NCBI GenBank assembly: GCA_030754475.1
Contig: JASMAE010000214.1
Location: 1 to 19,476 of the forward strand
Source: Rhodospirillales bacterium
GTDB lineage: Bacteria; Pseudomonadota; Alphaproteobacteria; Rhodospirillales; JASLLV01
Reading direction: 5' to 3'
DNA: 19,476 bases
Position numbers and translations under genes: made by a program. Numbering within the stretch: the first letter of the stretch is position 1; every line of letters begins with the position of its first letter. Below, piece by piece: positions 1-7,986 of this stretch. A model generated the notes under the pieces. It searched no databases. It had not been told where the DNA came from and was given only the letters and a program-made list of their open reading frames with translations.

Positions 1-1413
1 GATGACGGCCCCGATGACGGCCCCGATGACGGTGACGAAGAGGACGAAGACGAGGATTTCGACGACGACGAGGATTTCGACGAAGACGGCGGCCAGGGGC
101 GACCCAAGGGCATCCTCATTCTCGTCTCGGGCGCGGCTCTCGTGGTGGTCCTCGGAGGCTTCGCGGGCGCGTGGTGGTTCATCGGCAGCGGCACGCCGTC
201 GCCCGAGGTCGGGAAGCAGACCCGATCGGACGGCGCCAGGGTGGTCATCGACATCCCGCCGAGGAACGTAGCGCCCTTGCGGGCGGGGCTGACCCCGCCC
301 GATCGATCGCCCGCATCGGGGCCGCAACCGCCCGTTGCGGCCACGCCACGCACGGAAGAAGGTGATTCCGGCCACGCAGAGACAGCCGCGTCCGAACCGG
401 GAGCGACGGAAGCGCCGGACACGGCGGAACCCGAGGCGAGAGCCGCCGCCGCGGATGCGACCGGCGAGCGTGGCGGCAGCGAAGACGACCGGACGGCGGC
501 AGCGAGCGCCAACCTGAACACCATCGCTGCCAACGCTCCGCAGACCGGTGAGGGTGTCGTCATCGCCGCTGTCGAGCCCGCAGCCTACGCCCAGGTGCCG
601 CGCCTCGCGGGCGTTCAAGCCCTTCCCGAAGCGCCCCATTCGGATCTCGTCGAGGACGGCTCCGACGGGCCCTTGCCGAAGATCGCCGAGGACGGCCGGA
701 CCTCGTGGAAAGCCTACGCCAGACCCTTCGACGCCGCCGACGAGCGCGCACGCATCGCCATCGTCCTGGTCGGCTTGGGTCTGAGCCGCGCGGCCACCGA
801 GGCGGCCATCGCCAGGACGCCCACTGCTGTCAACCTCGCTTTCGACGTGTACGCGAAGAATCTGGACGATTGGGTTCGGGCGGCGCGCCAGGGAGGACAC
901 GAGGTCCTTCTTACGGTGCCCATGGAACCGGACGATTTCCCGGCGACCGATCCCGGACCCTATGCCCTTCTCGCCTCGCAGGATGCGCCGGAAAAGCTGA
1001 GAACGCTCGAGTTCATCCTCAGCCGGTTCGCGGGCTACGTGGGCGTCCTGGCGTTGACGGATTCGAAGCTGGCGCAAGACGAGACGCAGATCCGCCCCGT
1101 GCTCGAGACCTTGCGCGACCGCGGCCTGATGTATCTTGGCGGAGCCGATTCGGGCACGAAGATCGCAGCCGCGATCGGGCTTGCGAGCGCTCCCCCGTAC
1201 CTTGTCCTCGATACTTCCCCGACCGCGGTAGCAATCGACACGCAGCTCGCCGCCCTCGAGGGACTCGCACGGGAAAGGAAAGCGGCCGTCGCGGTCGCCT
1301 CGCCGTATCCGTCCACCCTGACGCGACTGGCCGCCTGGGCGGAGACGCTGGAGAAGAAGAATATCGCGCTCGCGCCCGTTTCAGCGCTGGCCGTGGCGGG
1401 CGAGGCGAATTGA
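1..1413 (+). CDS. YibQ-like divergent polysaccharide deacetylase family protein, 5' end cut by window
   Basis: The frame is open from the first base, so the true start lies upstream; 470 residues are visible. The first 29 residues contain 22 Asp/Glu (repeats of DDGP, then DEEDEDED). A basic spot (GRPKG) and one hydrophobic segment (visible residues about 37-62) follow, then a long Pro/Ala/Glu-rich linker, then a C-terminal domain from about residue 250. This looks like an inner-membrane protein with an acidic cytoplasmic tail and a periplasmic domain. The domain matches the divergent polysaccharide deacetylase family (YibQ/DUF610) through segments such as GHEVLLTVPMEPDDFP, GPYALL and SRFAGYVGV. 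Putative metal/active-site positions look lost: the usual DDLG reads VGLG, the NHMGS-like segment reads LALTDSK, and the late HP reads SPYP. It is probably a non-catalytic member. A usual upstream partner in related genomes is an S41 peptidase, outside this window. rppH overlaps its stop codon. Confidence 0.85.
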   Translation, partial: DDGPDDGPDDGDEEDEDEDFDDDEDFDEDGGQGRPKGILILVSGAALVVVLGGFAGAWWFIGSGTPSPEVGKQTRSDGARVVIDIPPRNVAPLRAGLTPPDRSPASGPQPPVAATPRTEEGDSGHAETAASEPGATEAPDTAEPEARAAAADATGERGGSEDDRTAAASANLNTIAANAPQTGEGVVIAAVEPAAYAQVPRLAGVQALPEAPHSDLVEDGSDGPLPKIAEDGRTSWKAYARPFDAADERARIAIVLVGLGLSRAATEAAIARTPTAVNLAFDVYAKNLDDWVRAARQGGHEVLLTVPMEPDDFPATDPGPYALLASQDAPEKLRTLEFILSRFAGYVGVLALTDSKLAQDETQIRPVLETLRDRGLMYLGGADSGTKIAAAIGLASAPPYLVLDTSPTAVAIDTQLAALEGLARERKAAVAVASPYPSTLTRLAAWAETLEKKNIALAPVSALAVAGEAN

Positions 1414-1934
1414 AATCCGGCGCGCCCGGCGAGCGCACCGAGTCGCGCCCCTATCGCCAAGGCGTGGGCGCGGTGGTGTTCGAATCCTCGGGCCGGGTCC
1501 TGGTGGCGCGGCGAATCGACGCGCCGGACGAGGCCTGGCAATTGCCACAGGGCGGGATCGATGAGGGCGAGGACCCCCGCGCGGCGATCGCGCGCGAGCT
1601 GGTCGAGGAGATCGGGACCGATAAGTTCGAAATCATCGCCGAAAGCGCGCATTGGCTTAGCTACGACCTGCCGGAAGACATCGCGGAGCGGGTGTGGAAA
1701 GGACGATTCCGGGGTCAGCGGCAAAAATGGTTCGCCCTTCGCTTCACCGGCGTCGATTCGGACATCGCGCTTGGCGCGGCGCCCCACCCCGAGTTCAGCG
1801 ACTGGAAGTGGGTCGCAATCGAGACCCTTCCCGAGACCATCGTCGCGTTCAAGCGCGAGGTTTACGAGCGCCTGGTCACCGAGTTCCGGCCCCTCGCCGA
1901 AAGCATTCGCGCCAGTGTGCGCGGCGAGAGTTGA
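1410..1934 (+). CDS. rppH: RNA pyrophosphohydrolase (Nudix)
   Basis: A 174-residue Nudix hydrolase of the RppH/NudH type, which removes pyrophosphate from the 5' triphosphate end of mRNAs and so starts RNase E-dependent decay in the cytoplasm. The Nudix box is complete from Gly48 to Thr70 (GGIDEGEDPRAAIARELVEE followed by IGT), preceded by WQLPQ as in RppH. The YRxGVGAVVF opening and the late KREVYERLV segment also fit. Length is normal (about 155-175). The start chosen is TTG at 1410, which overlaps the TGA of the preceding gene (ATTGA) with GAGG-like bases just upstream. No ATG or better GTG precedes the conserved YRQGVG segment in this frame, so a TTG start with translational coupling is the simplest reading. 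The exact start is less certain than the identity. Confidence 0.93.
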   Translation: MKSGAPGERTESRPYRQGVGAVVFESSGRVLVARRIDAPDEAWQLPQGGIDEGEDPRAAIARELVEEIGTDKFEIIAESAHWLSYDLPEDIAERVWKGRFRGQRQKWFALRFTGVDSDIALGAAPHPEFSDWKWVAIETLPETIVAFKREVYERLVTEFRPLAESIRASVRGES

Positions 1935-2051
1935 TTCGATCCCTCGCGAATGGCAAAACCGGCCTCCTAAGTCCCCTGCGTTTCCGCGGACCGGGCCGCG
2001 CCGCCCCGAACCGCTTCACACACGGCCGGCCGGCTGCGGGATTCGACCATC

Positions 2052-3023
2052 ATGATGTATCTCCAGCTCATCGCCGGCTTCGTCTTCCTGCTGGGCGGCG
2101 CCGAGCTTCTCGTGCGCGGATCCGTGGCGGCTGCAAAGCTGCTCGGCATTTCGCCGCTGGTGATCGGCATGACCATCATCGCGCTCGGGACCTCGTTGCC
2201 GGAGTTCGTGGTCTCGGCAAACGCGGCCCTTTCCGGCGCGCCTTCCATGGCGGTCGGCAACGTGGTGGGCAGCAACATCGCCAACGTTCTCCTGATCCTG
2301 GGGGCTTCCGCGGCCATCGTGCCCGTGGCCTTGACGGGCAAGGTATTCGTGTACGAAGGCGTGGCGATGATCGCCGGAAGCGTCGCGTTCGCGGCGATCG
2401 CGCTCACGGGCGTGATCGAGTTTTGGTCCGGCTTCGGCCTTTTCGCCGCCTTTCTCGCGTTCCTCGTCCATTCTTACTGGCGCGAGCTAAGGGGCCGGGA
2501 CGCGGCCGCCATCCACACCGCGGAAGTTGACGCGCTTACGGGCCTGCCGAGCACCCTGCCGCACGCGGCCATGGTGCTGGTCCTCGGGATCGCCGGCGTC
2601 CTGTTCGGCGCCGACGTTCTGGTGACGGGCGGAACCGCGGCGGCGCGTACGTTCGGGGTCGCCGAAGAGGTGATCGGTCTTACGGTGATCGCGATCGGCA
2701 CCAGCTTGCCCGAGCTCGCGGCTTCCGCGGTGGCCGCCTATCGCGGCCACGCCGAGGTGGCGCTGGGCAATATCCTGGGCAGCAATCTCTTCAATCTCAT
2801 GTTCGTGGCTGGCGCGGTCGCCATGATCACACCGCTCGCGGTCCCCGACCAGATCATCCGCTTCGATCTGTGGGTGATGCTGGCGAGCACGATTCTCTTG
2901 GTGCCATTTCTCGTCGGCCGCCGCTTGGGCCGGGGCGCGGCGTTCGCGTTTCTCATCGCCTACGTCGCCTACATAGCCGCCCAGGCCTACGGAGTCGCGA
3001 GTATCCTTCCGCAAGCATCGTGA
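2052..3023 (+). CDS. Na+/Ca2+ antiporter, CaCA family (YrbG-like)
   Basis: A 323-residue inner-membrane cation exchanger. The two signature alpha repeats are both intact. Repeat 1 has GTSLPE at residues 46-51 and GSNIAN at 73-78; repeat 2 has GTSLPE at 216-221 and GSNLFN at 243-248. Each repeat lies in hydrophobic stretches, and a hydrophilic loop of roughly 30 residues (about 141-170) joins the halves. The acidic residues of the two GTSLPE motifs are the family's ion-binding residues. Length fits the YrbG/CaxA-like group, which exchanges Na+ or H+ for Ca2+; the substrate cannot be fixed from sequence. The start is ATG 2052, immediately followed by a second ATG at 2055, with no strong ribosome site before either. 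It stands alone: 117 nt from rppH, and 214 nt before the next gene. Confidence 0.9.
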   Translation: MMYLQLIAGFVFLLGGAELLVRGSVAAAKLLGISPLVIGMTIIALGTSLPEFVVSANAALSGAPSMAVGNVVGSNIANVLLILGASAAIVPVALTGKVFVYEGVAMIAGSVAFAAIALTGVIEFWSGFGLFAAFLAFLVHSYWRELRGRDAAAIHTAEVDALTGLPSTLPHAAMVLVLGIAGVLFGADVLVTGGTAAARTFGVAEEVIGLTVIAIGTSLPELAASAVAAYRGHAEVALGNILGSNLFNLMFVAGAVAMITPLAVPDQIIRFDLWVMLASTILLVPFLVGRRLGRGAAFAFLIAYVAYIAAQAYGVASILPQAS

Positions 3024-3105
3024 GGGCGGCACCCGCGCGCGCGCGCCGAACCGACGCGACCGGCGATCCGCCGACGCCGTCAATCTGGTCAATCTTGTCG
3101 AAATG

Positions 3106-3160
3106 GCTCGGATTCAGACGCTCGATTGGATTCCCGTCGCGATTCCAATCAGGCGCGATC
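3106..3160 (-). repeat. Palindromic repeat, TAGA family, degraded copy
   Basis: Read on the plus strand, the stretch CGGATTCAGACGCTCGATTG, the inverted GATTGGA (3124-3130)/TCCAATC (3144-3150) arms and the trailing CAGGCGCGAT resemble the reverse complement of the better copy at 17782-17845 (CGGATTCACGCGTTTGATTG ... CCAATCAAACGCAAT). The outer TAGA ends are eroded. It sits in the 214-nt gap between the antiporter and the SDR gene, where nothing else is recognisable. The relationship is by eye and moderate. Confidence 0.5.
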
Positions 3161-3237
3161 CCCCCAAATGCCGGTACCGGTAAGCGCGCGTCCGGCTCGT
3201 CCTTGAAACGCCGGCTGCGTTCCACCATTCTCTCCCC

Positions 3238-4005
3238 ATGTCCGAAGGTTTCTCCCGCGCCGCGCTGGTGACGGGCGCGGCGCGGCGAATTGGGCGGGCA
3301 ATCGCGTTGGACCTCGCCCGAAACGGATGGGCCGTGGCCGCCCACTACAACACGTCCGTCGATGCCGCCCGCGACCTGGCTGACGAAGCCACTGGGGCGG
3401 GCCTACGCGTCGCCCTCGTCCAGGCCGATCTAGCGTCCGACGACGAGGCCGCCGGACTGGTGTCGCGCGCCGCCGATGCGGTTGGGCCCCTCACCTGTCT
3501 CGTAAACAACGCCTCGGTGTTCGAGCTCGACTCGCCCAACGATTCTCCGCGCGCGATCTGGGACGCCCATATCCAGATCAATCTGCGCGCGCCGCTCCTC
3601 CTCAGCCAAGCGTTCGCAGCGCAGCTCGATCCCGACATCGAAGGCAACGTCGTCAACATCATCGACCAGCGGGTGTTGAACCTCACGCCCCATTTCACGT
3701 CCTATACCCTGAGCAAGGCGGGCCTTTGGACATTGACGCAGATCCTGGCCTTGGCGCTTGCGCCGCGCGCACGGGTCAACGCCGTCGGGCCGGGACCGAC
3801 GTTGCCGAGCGCGCGCCAGTCCCAGGACCAGTTCATCCGCCAATGGTCGCAGCTTCCGCTGAAGCGACCGACGACGCCCGGAGAAATCGGGGAAGCGGTG
3901 CGGTTCATCCTCGAGACGCCGGCCATCACCGGCCAGATGATCGCCCTCGATTCGGGTCAACATTTGGGCTGGGCGCAAGCGCAGCAAGGGAGATCGGAAG
4001 AATGA
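3238..4005 (+). CDS. SDR-family pteridine reductase (FolM/PTR1-like)
   Basis: A 255-residue short-chain dehydrogenase/reductase. The cofactor motif TGAARRIGR (residues 12-20), an HYN segment ending in Ser near 36-40, and NNAS (90-93) indicate NADPH use. The active site has Tyr156 and Lys160 (YTLSK). Where classical SDRs carry Ser, this protein has Asp143 (NIIDQ), thirteen residues before the Tyr. The Asp-Tyr-Lys set is that of pteridine reductase PTR1 and bacterial FolM, which reduce dihydropterins or dihydrofolate to the tetrahydro form. The folB start codon overlaps its stop (ATGA), placing it in pterin metabolism. The start ATG 3238 directly precedes the conserved N-terminus, but its ribosome site is weak. 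A general SDR function cannot be excluded, though motif and neighbour agree. Confidence 0.85.
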   Translation: MSEGFSRAALVTGAARRIGRAIALDLARNGWAVAAHYNTSVDAARDLADEATGAGLRVALVQADLASDDEAAGLVSRAADAVGPLTCLVNNASVFELDSPNDSPRAIWDAHIQINLRAPLLLSQAFAAQLDPDIEGNVVNIIDQRVLNLTPHFTSYTLSKAGLWTLTQILALALAPRARVNAVGPGPTLPSARQSQDQFIRQWSQLPLKRPTTPGEIGEAVRFILETPAITGQMIALDSGQHLGWAQAQQGRSEE

Positions 4006-4439
4006 AGGACGGCGCCGGGGCGAATGCGAAGGGCGGAACCGCGCCTGCTGGCGGCGGCGAGATGGCGCGGCCGGCCGGAACGCGGCGGATGTTCGTTCGC
4101 GATTTGATTCTGCCGTGCTCGATCGGGGTTCACCGGCACGAGCGCGACGCGCCACAGAAGATCCGCATCAACCTCGATTTGGTGGTCGAGGACCACAATC
4201 CTCTGCGCGACGACAGTCTCGCCGAAGTGGTCAGCTATGAAGACGTAGTGGAAGGCGTGCGGGCCGTCGTCGACAGCGGCCACGTCAACCTGATTGAGAC
4301 CTTGGCCGAGCGAATCGCGGAGCAATGCCTAGACGACCCCCGCGTCCCCTGGGCGCGGGTCCGAGTGGAAAAGCTCGACGTGTTGCCAGACGTAAGAAGT
4401 GCGGGAATCGAAATCGAAAGGTGGGCCTCCGAAGTATAG
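4002..4439 (+). CDS. folB: Dihydroneopterin aldolase
   Basis: Cytoplasmic enzyme of folate synthesis that splits 7,8-dihydroneopterin to 6-hydroxymethyl-dihydropterin and glycolaldehyde. Conserved positions are present: IGVHRHE (substrate-loop Glu), VSYEDV (Tyr), ETLAERIA (pterin-anchoring Glu) and VEKLDVLPD (the catalytic Lys). The usual start region corresponds to MFVRDLILPC. With ATG 4002, overlapping the SDR stop, the protein is 145 residues and carries about 29 extra Gly/Ala-rich N-terminal residues. An internal ATG at 4062 (MARPAG) would give a more typical length of 125. The overlap favours 4002 by coupling but does not prove it. No other folate genes (folP, folK, folE) lie in the window. 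Confidence 0.92.
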   Translation: MKDGAGANAKGGTAPAGGGEMARPAGTRRMFVRDLILPCSIGVHRHERDAPQKIRINLDLVVEDHNPLRDDSLAEVVSYEDVVEGVRAVVDSGHVNLIETLAERIAEQCLDDPRVPWARVRVEKLDVLPDVRSAGIEIERWASEV

Positions 4440-4798
4440 ATTTCAATGCGTGGTGAGTGCCTGAAATCAAACAAGGTACGGCCGTTGCCTCGACCTCTGG
4501 AGAGACGGTTGTGCACAGGTTCGCGAATGCTAGCGCATTGTTATGCAACCTTGAAATCAATATTTGTACAATGCTCACAGATAGAAGAGAGTTGAATTTA
4601 CCATTTTGAATCAATGACTTACGAGTTCGCCCAAATTTTGTGCAAACCGATCAACGCCGAGGCCCAGCCGACGGTCGTGTACCGCCGTCGACGCCTATCA
4701 ACAGCTTTGTCCACAGCTTTGGTGGATAGTTGCCGGACCGCCTGCGCGCTCTTGGGCCACGACGCCCGTATCTCGGGCGATCGCGGCGAATAGAGACC
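4440..4798. other. AT-rich gene-free interval with DnaA-box-like sites
   Basis: No gene is recognisable here. Between 4531 and 4620 only 29 of 90 bases are G or C, against clearly GC-rich genes on both sides. Two 9-mers of form TTGTNCACA lie at 4509-4517 (TTGTGCACA) and 4707-4715 (TTGTCCACA), each one mismatch from the DnaA-box consensus TTATNCACA. Weaker relatives occur at 4541 (TTATGCAAC) and on the minus strand at 4729-4721 (CTATCCACC). A motif TGAAATCAA is repeated at 4462-4470 and 4552-4560. GATTTCA/TGAAATC arms (4439-4445, 4462-4468) could form a hairpin at the folB stop. ACAGCTTTG occurs twice (4701-4709, 4713-4721). The interval must also hold the uvrC promoter, but I cannot fix it. 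Confidence 0.6.
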
Positions 4799-6751
4799 AT
4801 GGACCAGCCACGCCAACCGGCACGCGAACGCGCGTCCGCATCCGCCCCCGGGGTGATCCAATCCGGCGTGTCCGCGATCAACGCGCATCTGCGAACGGCG
4901 CCGGGAACAACCGGCGTCTACCGCATGATCGCCGGCGGCGGCGAAGTGCTTTACGTCGGCAAGGCGAAAAGCCTCAGGAAACGGGTCGTGAGCTACGTTC
5001 ACGTCGCCAGGTTGTCCAATCGCATCGCGCGCATGGTGGCGGAGACCCGATCGATGGAGTTCGTCACCACCCAGACGGAGGCCGAGGCGCTGTTGCTGGA
5101 GGCGAATCTCATCAAGCGGTTCCAGCCGCGCTACAACATCTTGATGCGGGACGACAAGTCCTTCCCGTCGATCCTGCTGACACGAGACCATCCCTTCCCG
5201 CAGGTGTTGAAGCACCGCGGGGCGCGAAGCCGCAAGGGCGAATTTTTCGGGCCCTTTGCGTCGGCGTGGGCGGTCAACGAGACGCTAACCGTTCTCCAGA
5301 GGGCGTTTCTGTTGCGGTCTTGCTCGGACTCGATGTTCGCGGGCCGGACGCGCCCGTGCCTTCTTTATCAGATCAAGCGGTGCAGCGCGCCTTGCGTCGG
5401 GCGCATCGGCGAGGCCGACTACGGGGCGCTCGTGAAACAGGCGCGGGTGTTTCTTACCGGCGGAAGCCAGATGATCCAGCACGAGTTGGCGCGGCGAATG
5501 GAGGACGCCAGCGAGGCCCTCGCCTTCGAGGTCGCAGCCCAATTCCGCGACCGCATCCGGGCCCTCACCCAGATTCAGGCGCGCCAGGACATCAACGTCG
5601 GCGTCGTCGATTCCGCCGACGTCATCGCGGCACACCAGGCGGGCGGTCAGACGTGCATCCAGGTGTTCTTTTTCCGGGCCGGGCGCAATTACGGCAACCG
5701 GGCCTACTATCCGATCCACACCCGCAACGACGAGCCGGAACGCGTCCTCGAGGCCTTCCTCGGCCAGTTCTACGAGGCCATGGCGCCGCCGCCGCTCGTC
5801 CTGCTCAGCCATTGCGTGGAAAACCGCGCGTTGCTCGCCGAAGCACTCGGGGTTCGCGCGGGCCGCCGAATCCGCGTGACAACGCCCCAACGCGGCGACA
5901 AACGCAAGCTCGTAGAACACGCGCTCACCAACGCGCGTGACGCGCTCAGCCGGCGCCTGGCGGAAAGCGCCACCCAACGCCGCCTGTTGGACGGACTGAT
6001 CGGGGCCTTCGACCTCGAATCGGCGCCGCAGCGCATCGAGGTGTTCGATAACAGCCACATCTCGGGCACCGAGGCCGTGGGCGCCATGGTGGTGGCCGGA
6101 CCCGAGGGTCTGATGAAGAACGCCTATCGGAAGTTCACGATTCGCGGCGGCCAGGCTGCAAAAACGGCGCCCAAGACGTCCGCGGACACGCCCGCGCCCG
6201 GCGAGTTCACGCCCGGCGACGATTACGCCATGATGCGCGAGGTCTTGATGCGGCGTTTCGCCCGCGCGCTCAAGGAGGACCCGGACCGCAGCCGCGGCCA
6301 GTGGCCGGATTTTGTCCTGATCGACGGCGGCGCGGGCCAGCTCGGGGCGGCGCTCGCCGTATTCGAGGAGCTCGGGATCGACGACGTGGCGTTGGCCGCC
6401 ATCGCCAAGGGAAGCGACCGCAACGCCGGCCGCGAGCGGTTCTTTCTGCCGGGGCGTCCGGCGTTCGCGCTCGAATCTCGCGATCCGGTCCTCTATTTTC
6501 TGCAGCGTCTTCGCGACGAGGCGCACCGATTCGCCATCGGCACTCATCGCGCGCGCCGCAAGAAGGGGTTCACGCGTTCGGCCCTGGACGAGATCCCCGG
6601 CATCGGCGCAAAGCGGAAGAAGCTGCTTCTCCACCATTTCGGTTCCGCCCGGGCCGCGGCCCAGGCGGGACGCGCCGACCTCGCGGCGGTGGACGGCATC
6701 GCCACCTCGATCGCCAACAAAATCTATGACTGGTTTCACGCGGACGGATAG
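4799..6751 (+). CDS. uvrC: UvrABC excinuclease subunit C
   Basis: 650 residues, normal for UvrC. It makes the 3' and 5' incisions around bulky DNA lesions after UvrA/UvrB recognition. Domains in order: a GIY-YIG nuclease near the N-terminus (GVY at 39-41, YVG at 52-54); a four-cysteine cluster Cys175, Cys187, Cys195 and Cys199, matching the UvrC iron-sulfur ligands; a UVR motif for UvrB contact at about 225-260; the RNase H-like C-terminal nuclease starting at the catalytic Asp of FDNSH (417-420) with LIDGGAGQL further on; and paired helix-hairpin-helix motifs at the C-terminus (EIPGIGAKRKKLL, AAVDGIATSIANKI). ATG 4799 is chosen. The frame stays open upstream to a possible TTG near 4730, but that stretch lacks family resemblance. 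Nothing is missing. Confidence 0.97.
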   Translation: MDQPRQPARERASASAPGVIQSGVSAINAHLRTAPGTTGVYRMIAGGGEVLYVGKAKSLRKRVVSYVHVARLSNRIARMVAETRSMEFVTTQTEAEALLLEANLIKRFQPRYNILMRDDKSFPSILLTRDHPFPQVLKHRGARSRKGEFFGPFASAWAVNETLTVLQRAFLLRSCSDSMFAGRTRPCLLYQIKRCSAPCVGRIGEADYGALVKQARVFLTGGSQMIQHELARRMEDASEALAFEVAAQFRDRIRALTQIQARQDINVGVVDSADVIAAHQAGGQTCIQVFFFRAGRNYGNRAYYPIHTRNDEPERVLEAFLGQFYEAMAPPPLVLLSHCVENRALLAEALGVRAGRRIRVTTPQRGDKRKLVEHALTNARDALSRRLAESATQRRLLDGLIGAFDLESAPQRIEVFDNSHISGTEAVGAMVVAGPEGLMKNAYRKFTIRGGQAAKTAPKTSADTPAPGEFTPGDDYAMMREVLMRRFARALKEDPDRSRGQWPDFVLIDGGAGQLGAALAVFEELGIDDVALAAIAKGSDRNAGRERFFLPGRPAFALESRDPVLYFLQRLRDEAHRFAIGTHRARRKKGFTRSALDEIPGIGAKRKKLLLHHFGSARAAAQAGRADLAAVDGIATSIANKIYDWFHADG

Positions 6752-6847
6752 TATTGGCGAGCGCCCGCGTCGCGCCGGCGGCGGCGCGGGGCGTGGCCAT
6801 TGTGCCTTTTCCCTTGCTGCCGGCCGATTCCGACATCGCGGCGGGCA

Positions 6848-7426
6848 ATGCTGACCAAACTTCCCAACGTCCTGACGTTCTCGCGGATCGCCGCCATACC
6901 TGTGCTGATCGGGTTGATCTTCGTCGACAGCTATCTCTGCAATTGGTTGGCACTCGGCGTCTATACCCTCGCCTGCGTCACGGACTTCTTGGACGGCCAT
7001 GTCGCGCGCGCCTTGGAACAACAATCGAGAGTCGGGCGGTTCCTCGATCCCATGGCCGACAAGCTTTTGGTCGCCTCGGTGCTGCTCGTCCTCGTGGGCG
7101 TAGACCGCATCAACGGTCTCGCCATCCTGCCGGCGCTGGTCATCCTTTGCCGCGAACTCCTGGTCTCGGGCTTGCGCGAATTCCTGGCCGAGGTCCGGGT
7201 CAGCGTCCCGGTCAGCCGCCTCGCAAAATGGAAGACGGTCCTGCAGATGGTCGCCATCGGCTTTCTCGTGGTCGGCTCGTCGGGTCCCGATCTGATCGGG
7301 TTCGCGCCTCGGGACATCGGCGTCATCGGCCTTTGGGTCGCGGCGACGCTGACCCTGATCACCGGGTACGATTATTTGCGCGCGGGCCTCAAGCACATGA
7401 CCCGAGCCGACACGGCGGCCAAATGA
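6848..7426 (+). CDS. pgsA: CDP-diacylglycerol--glycerol-3-phosphate 3-phosphatidyltransferase
   Basis: A 192-residue inner-membrane enzyme that makes phosphatidylglycerol phosphate, the first committed step to phosphatidylglycerol and cardiolipin. The CDP-alcohol phosphatidyltransferase motif is complete: Asp46, Asp49, Gly50, Ala53, Arg54, Gly63, Asp67 and Asp71 in the DxxDGxxAR-x8-GxxxDxxxD pattern. Several hydrophobic segments follow (for example 73-84 and 131-170). The start ATG 6848 gives the typical MLTKLPNVLTFSRI opening; the frame extends upstream but with no family similarity. The 96-nt gap after uvrC includes a GC-only hairpin (CGCGCCG-GCGG-CGGCGCG). The stop codon overlaps the mobB start. 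Confidence 0.95.
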   Translation: MLTKLPNVLTFSRIAAIPVLIGLIFVDSYLCNWLALGVYTLACVTDFLDGHVARALEQQSRVGRFLDPMADKLLVASVLLVLVGVDRINGLAILPALVILCRELLVSGLREFLAEVRVSVPVSRLAKWKTVLQMVAIGFLVVGSSGPDLIGFAPRDIGVIGLWVAATLTLITGYDYLRAGLKHMTRADTAAK

Positions 7427-7986
7427 ACCGAACGGGCGGCGTCATCGGAGCGAAGACCTTCGGAGTCATCGGCTGGAGCAACAGCGGCAAGACGACGCTG
7501 TTGATCGGGCTCGTCGCAGAGCTGGTCCACCGGGGCTGGCGCGTCTCGACCATGAAGCACGGACATCACGACTTCGATGTCGACAAGCCGGGCAAGGATT
7601 CGTACCGCCACCGCCAGGCGGGCGCCACCGAGGTGCTCGTCTCGTCGGCCAGGCGCTGGGCGCTCATGCATGAGCTGCGCGGCACCCCGGAAGAGCGAAT
7701 GGAGGATCTTCTCGCCCACATGTCGCCGGTGGACCTCGTTCTCACCGAAGGCTTCAAGTCGCACCCCCACGACAAGCTGGAGGTCCATCGCCCGGGCCTC
7801 GGCCAGCCCCTGATCTGCCTCGACGACCCGACCGTCGTCGCAGTCGCCAGCGACGAAGCCCTGGCGAACGTAGCGCTCCCGGTCCTCGACGTGAACGACG
7901 TGGTGGCGATCGCGGATTTCATCAGCCGACATTGCGGGCTCGGGCCGCACGCCGCCACCGAAGAAACCGATGCCGAAACTCGCTGA
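7423..7986 (+). CDS. mobB: Molybdopterin-guanine dinucleotide biosynthesis adaptor MobB
   Basis: 187 residues. A P-loop GTP-binding protein that assists MobA in attaching GMP to molybdopterin. The Walker A motif is GWSNSGKT (17-24). MKHGHHDFDVDKPGKDSYRH and the TEGFKSHPHDKLEVHR segment are characteristic MobB features. ATG 7423 overlaps the pgsA TGA (ATGA), indicating translational coupling. Its 3' end overlaps the moeA start by 17 nt. The roughly 20 C-terminal residues are hydrophilic and not conserved. mobA itself is not in the window. Confidence 0.95.
   Translation: MNRTGGVIGAKTFGVIGWSNSGKTTLLIGLVAELVHRGWRVSTMKHGHHDFDVDKPGKDSYRHRQAGATEVLVSSARRWALMHELRGTPEERMEDLLAHMSPVDLVLTEGFKSHPHDKLEVHRPGLGQPLICLDDPTVVAVASDEALANVALPVLDVNDVVAIADFISRHCGLGPHAATEETDAETR

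Noticed and set aside
1..60. Short tandem repeats at the window start as a CRISPR or mobile element
   Set aside because: The 12-bp GATGACGGCCCC repeats are in frame and encode the acidic DDGP tract of the first protein.
1035..1787. 250-codon minus-strand open frame across the YibQ-like gene and rppH
   Set aside because: It overlaps two well-supported genes, has no family features and no ribosome site.
4500..4720. The AT-rich interval as a proven chromosomal origin
   Set aside because: Two near-consensus DnaA boxes and low GC are suggestive only. The known alphaproteobacterial origin neighbours are absent, so it is kept as a hypothesis, not a feature call of oriC.
6765..6800. GC-only hairpin between uvrC and pgsA as a terminator
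   Set aside because: The stem (CGCGCCG/CGGCGCG) lacks a T-run right after it and such pairings are expected by chance in this composition.
5285..7396. Open frame of about 700 codons on the minus strand opposite uvrC and pgsA
   Set aside because: It is a shadow of the GC-rich third-position pattern of the plus-strand genes. Its translation is low-complexity Arg/Asp/Gln-rich with no recognisable domain, while the plus strand carries complete, motif-verified proteins.
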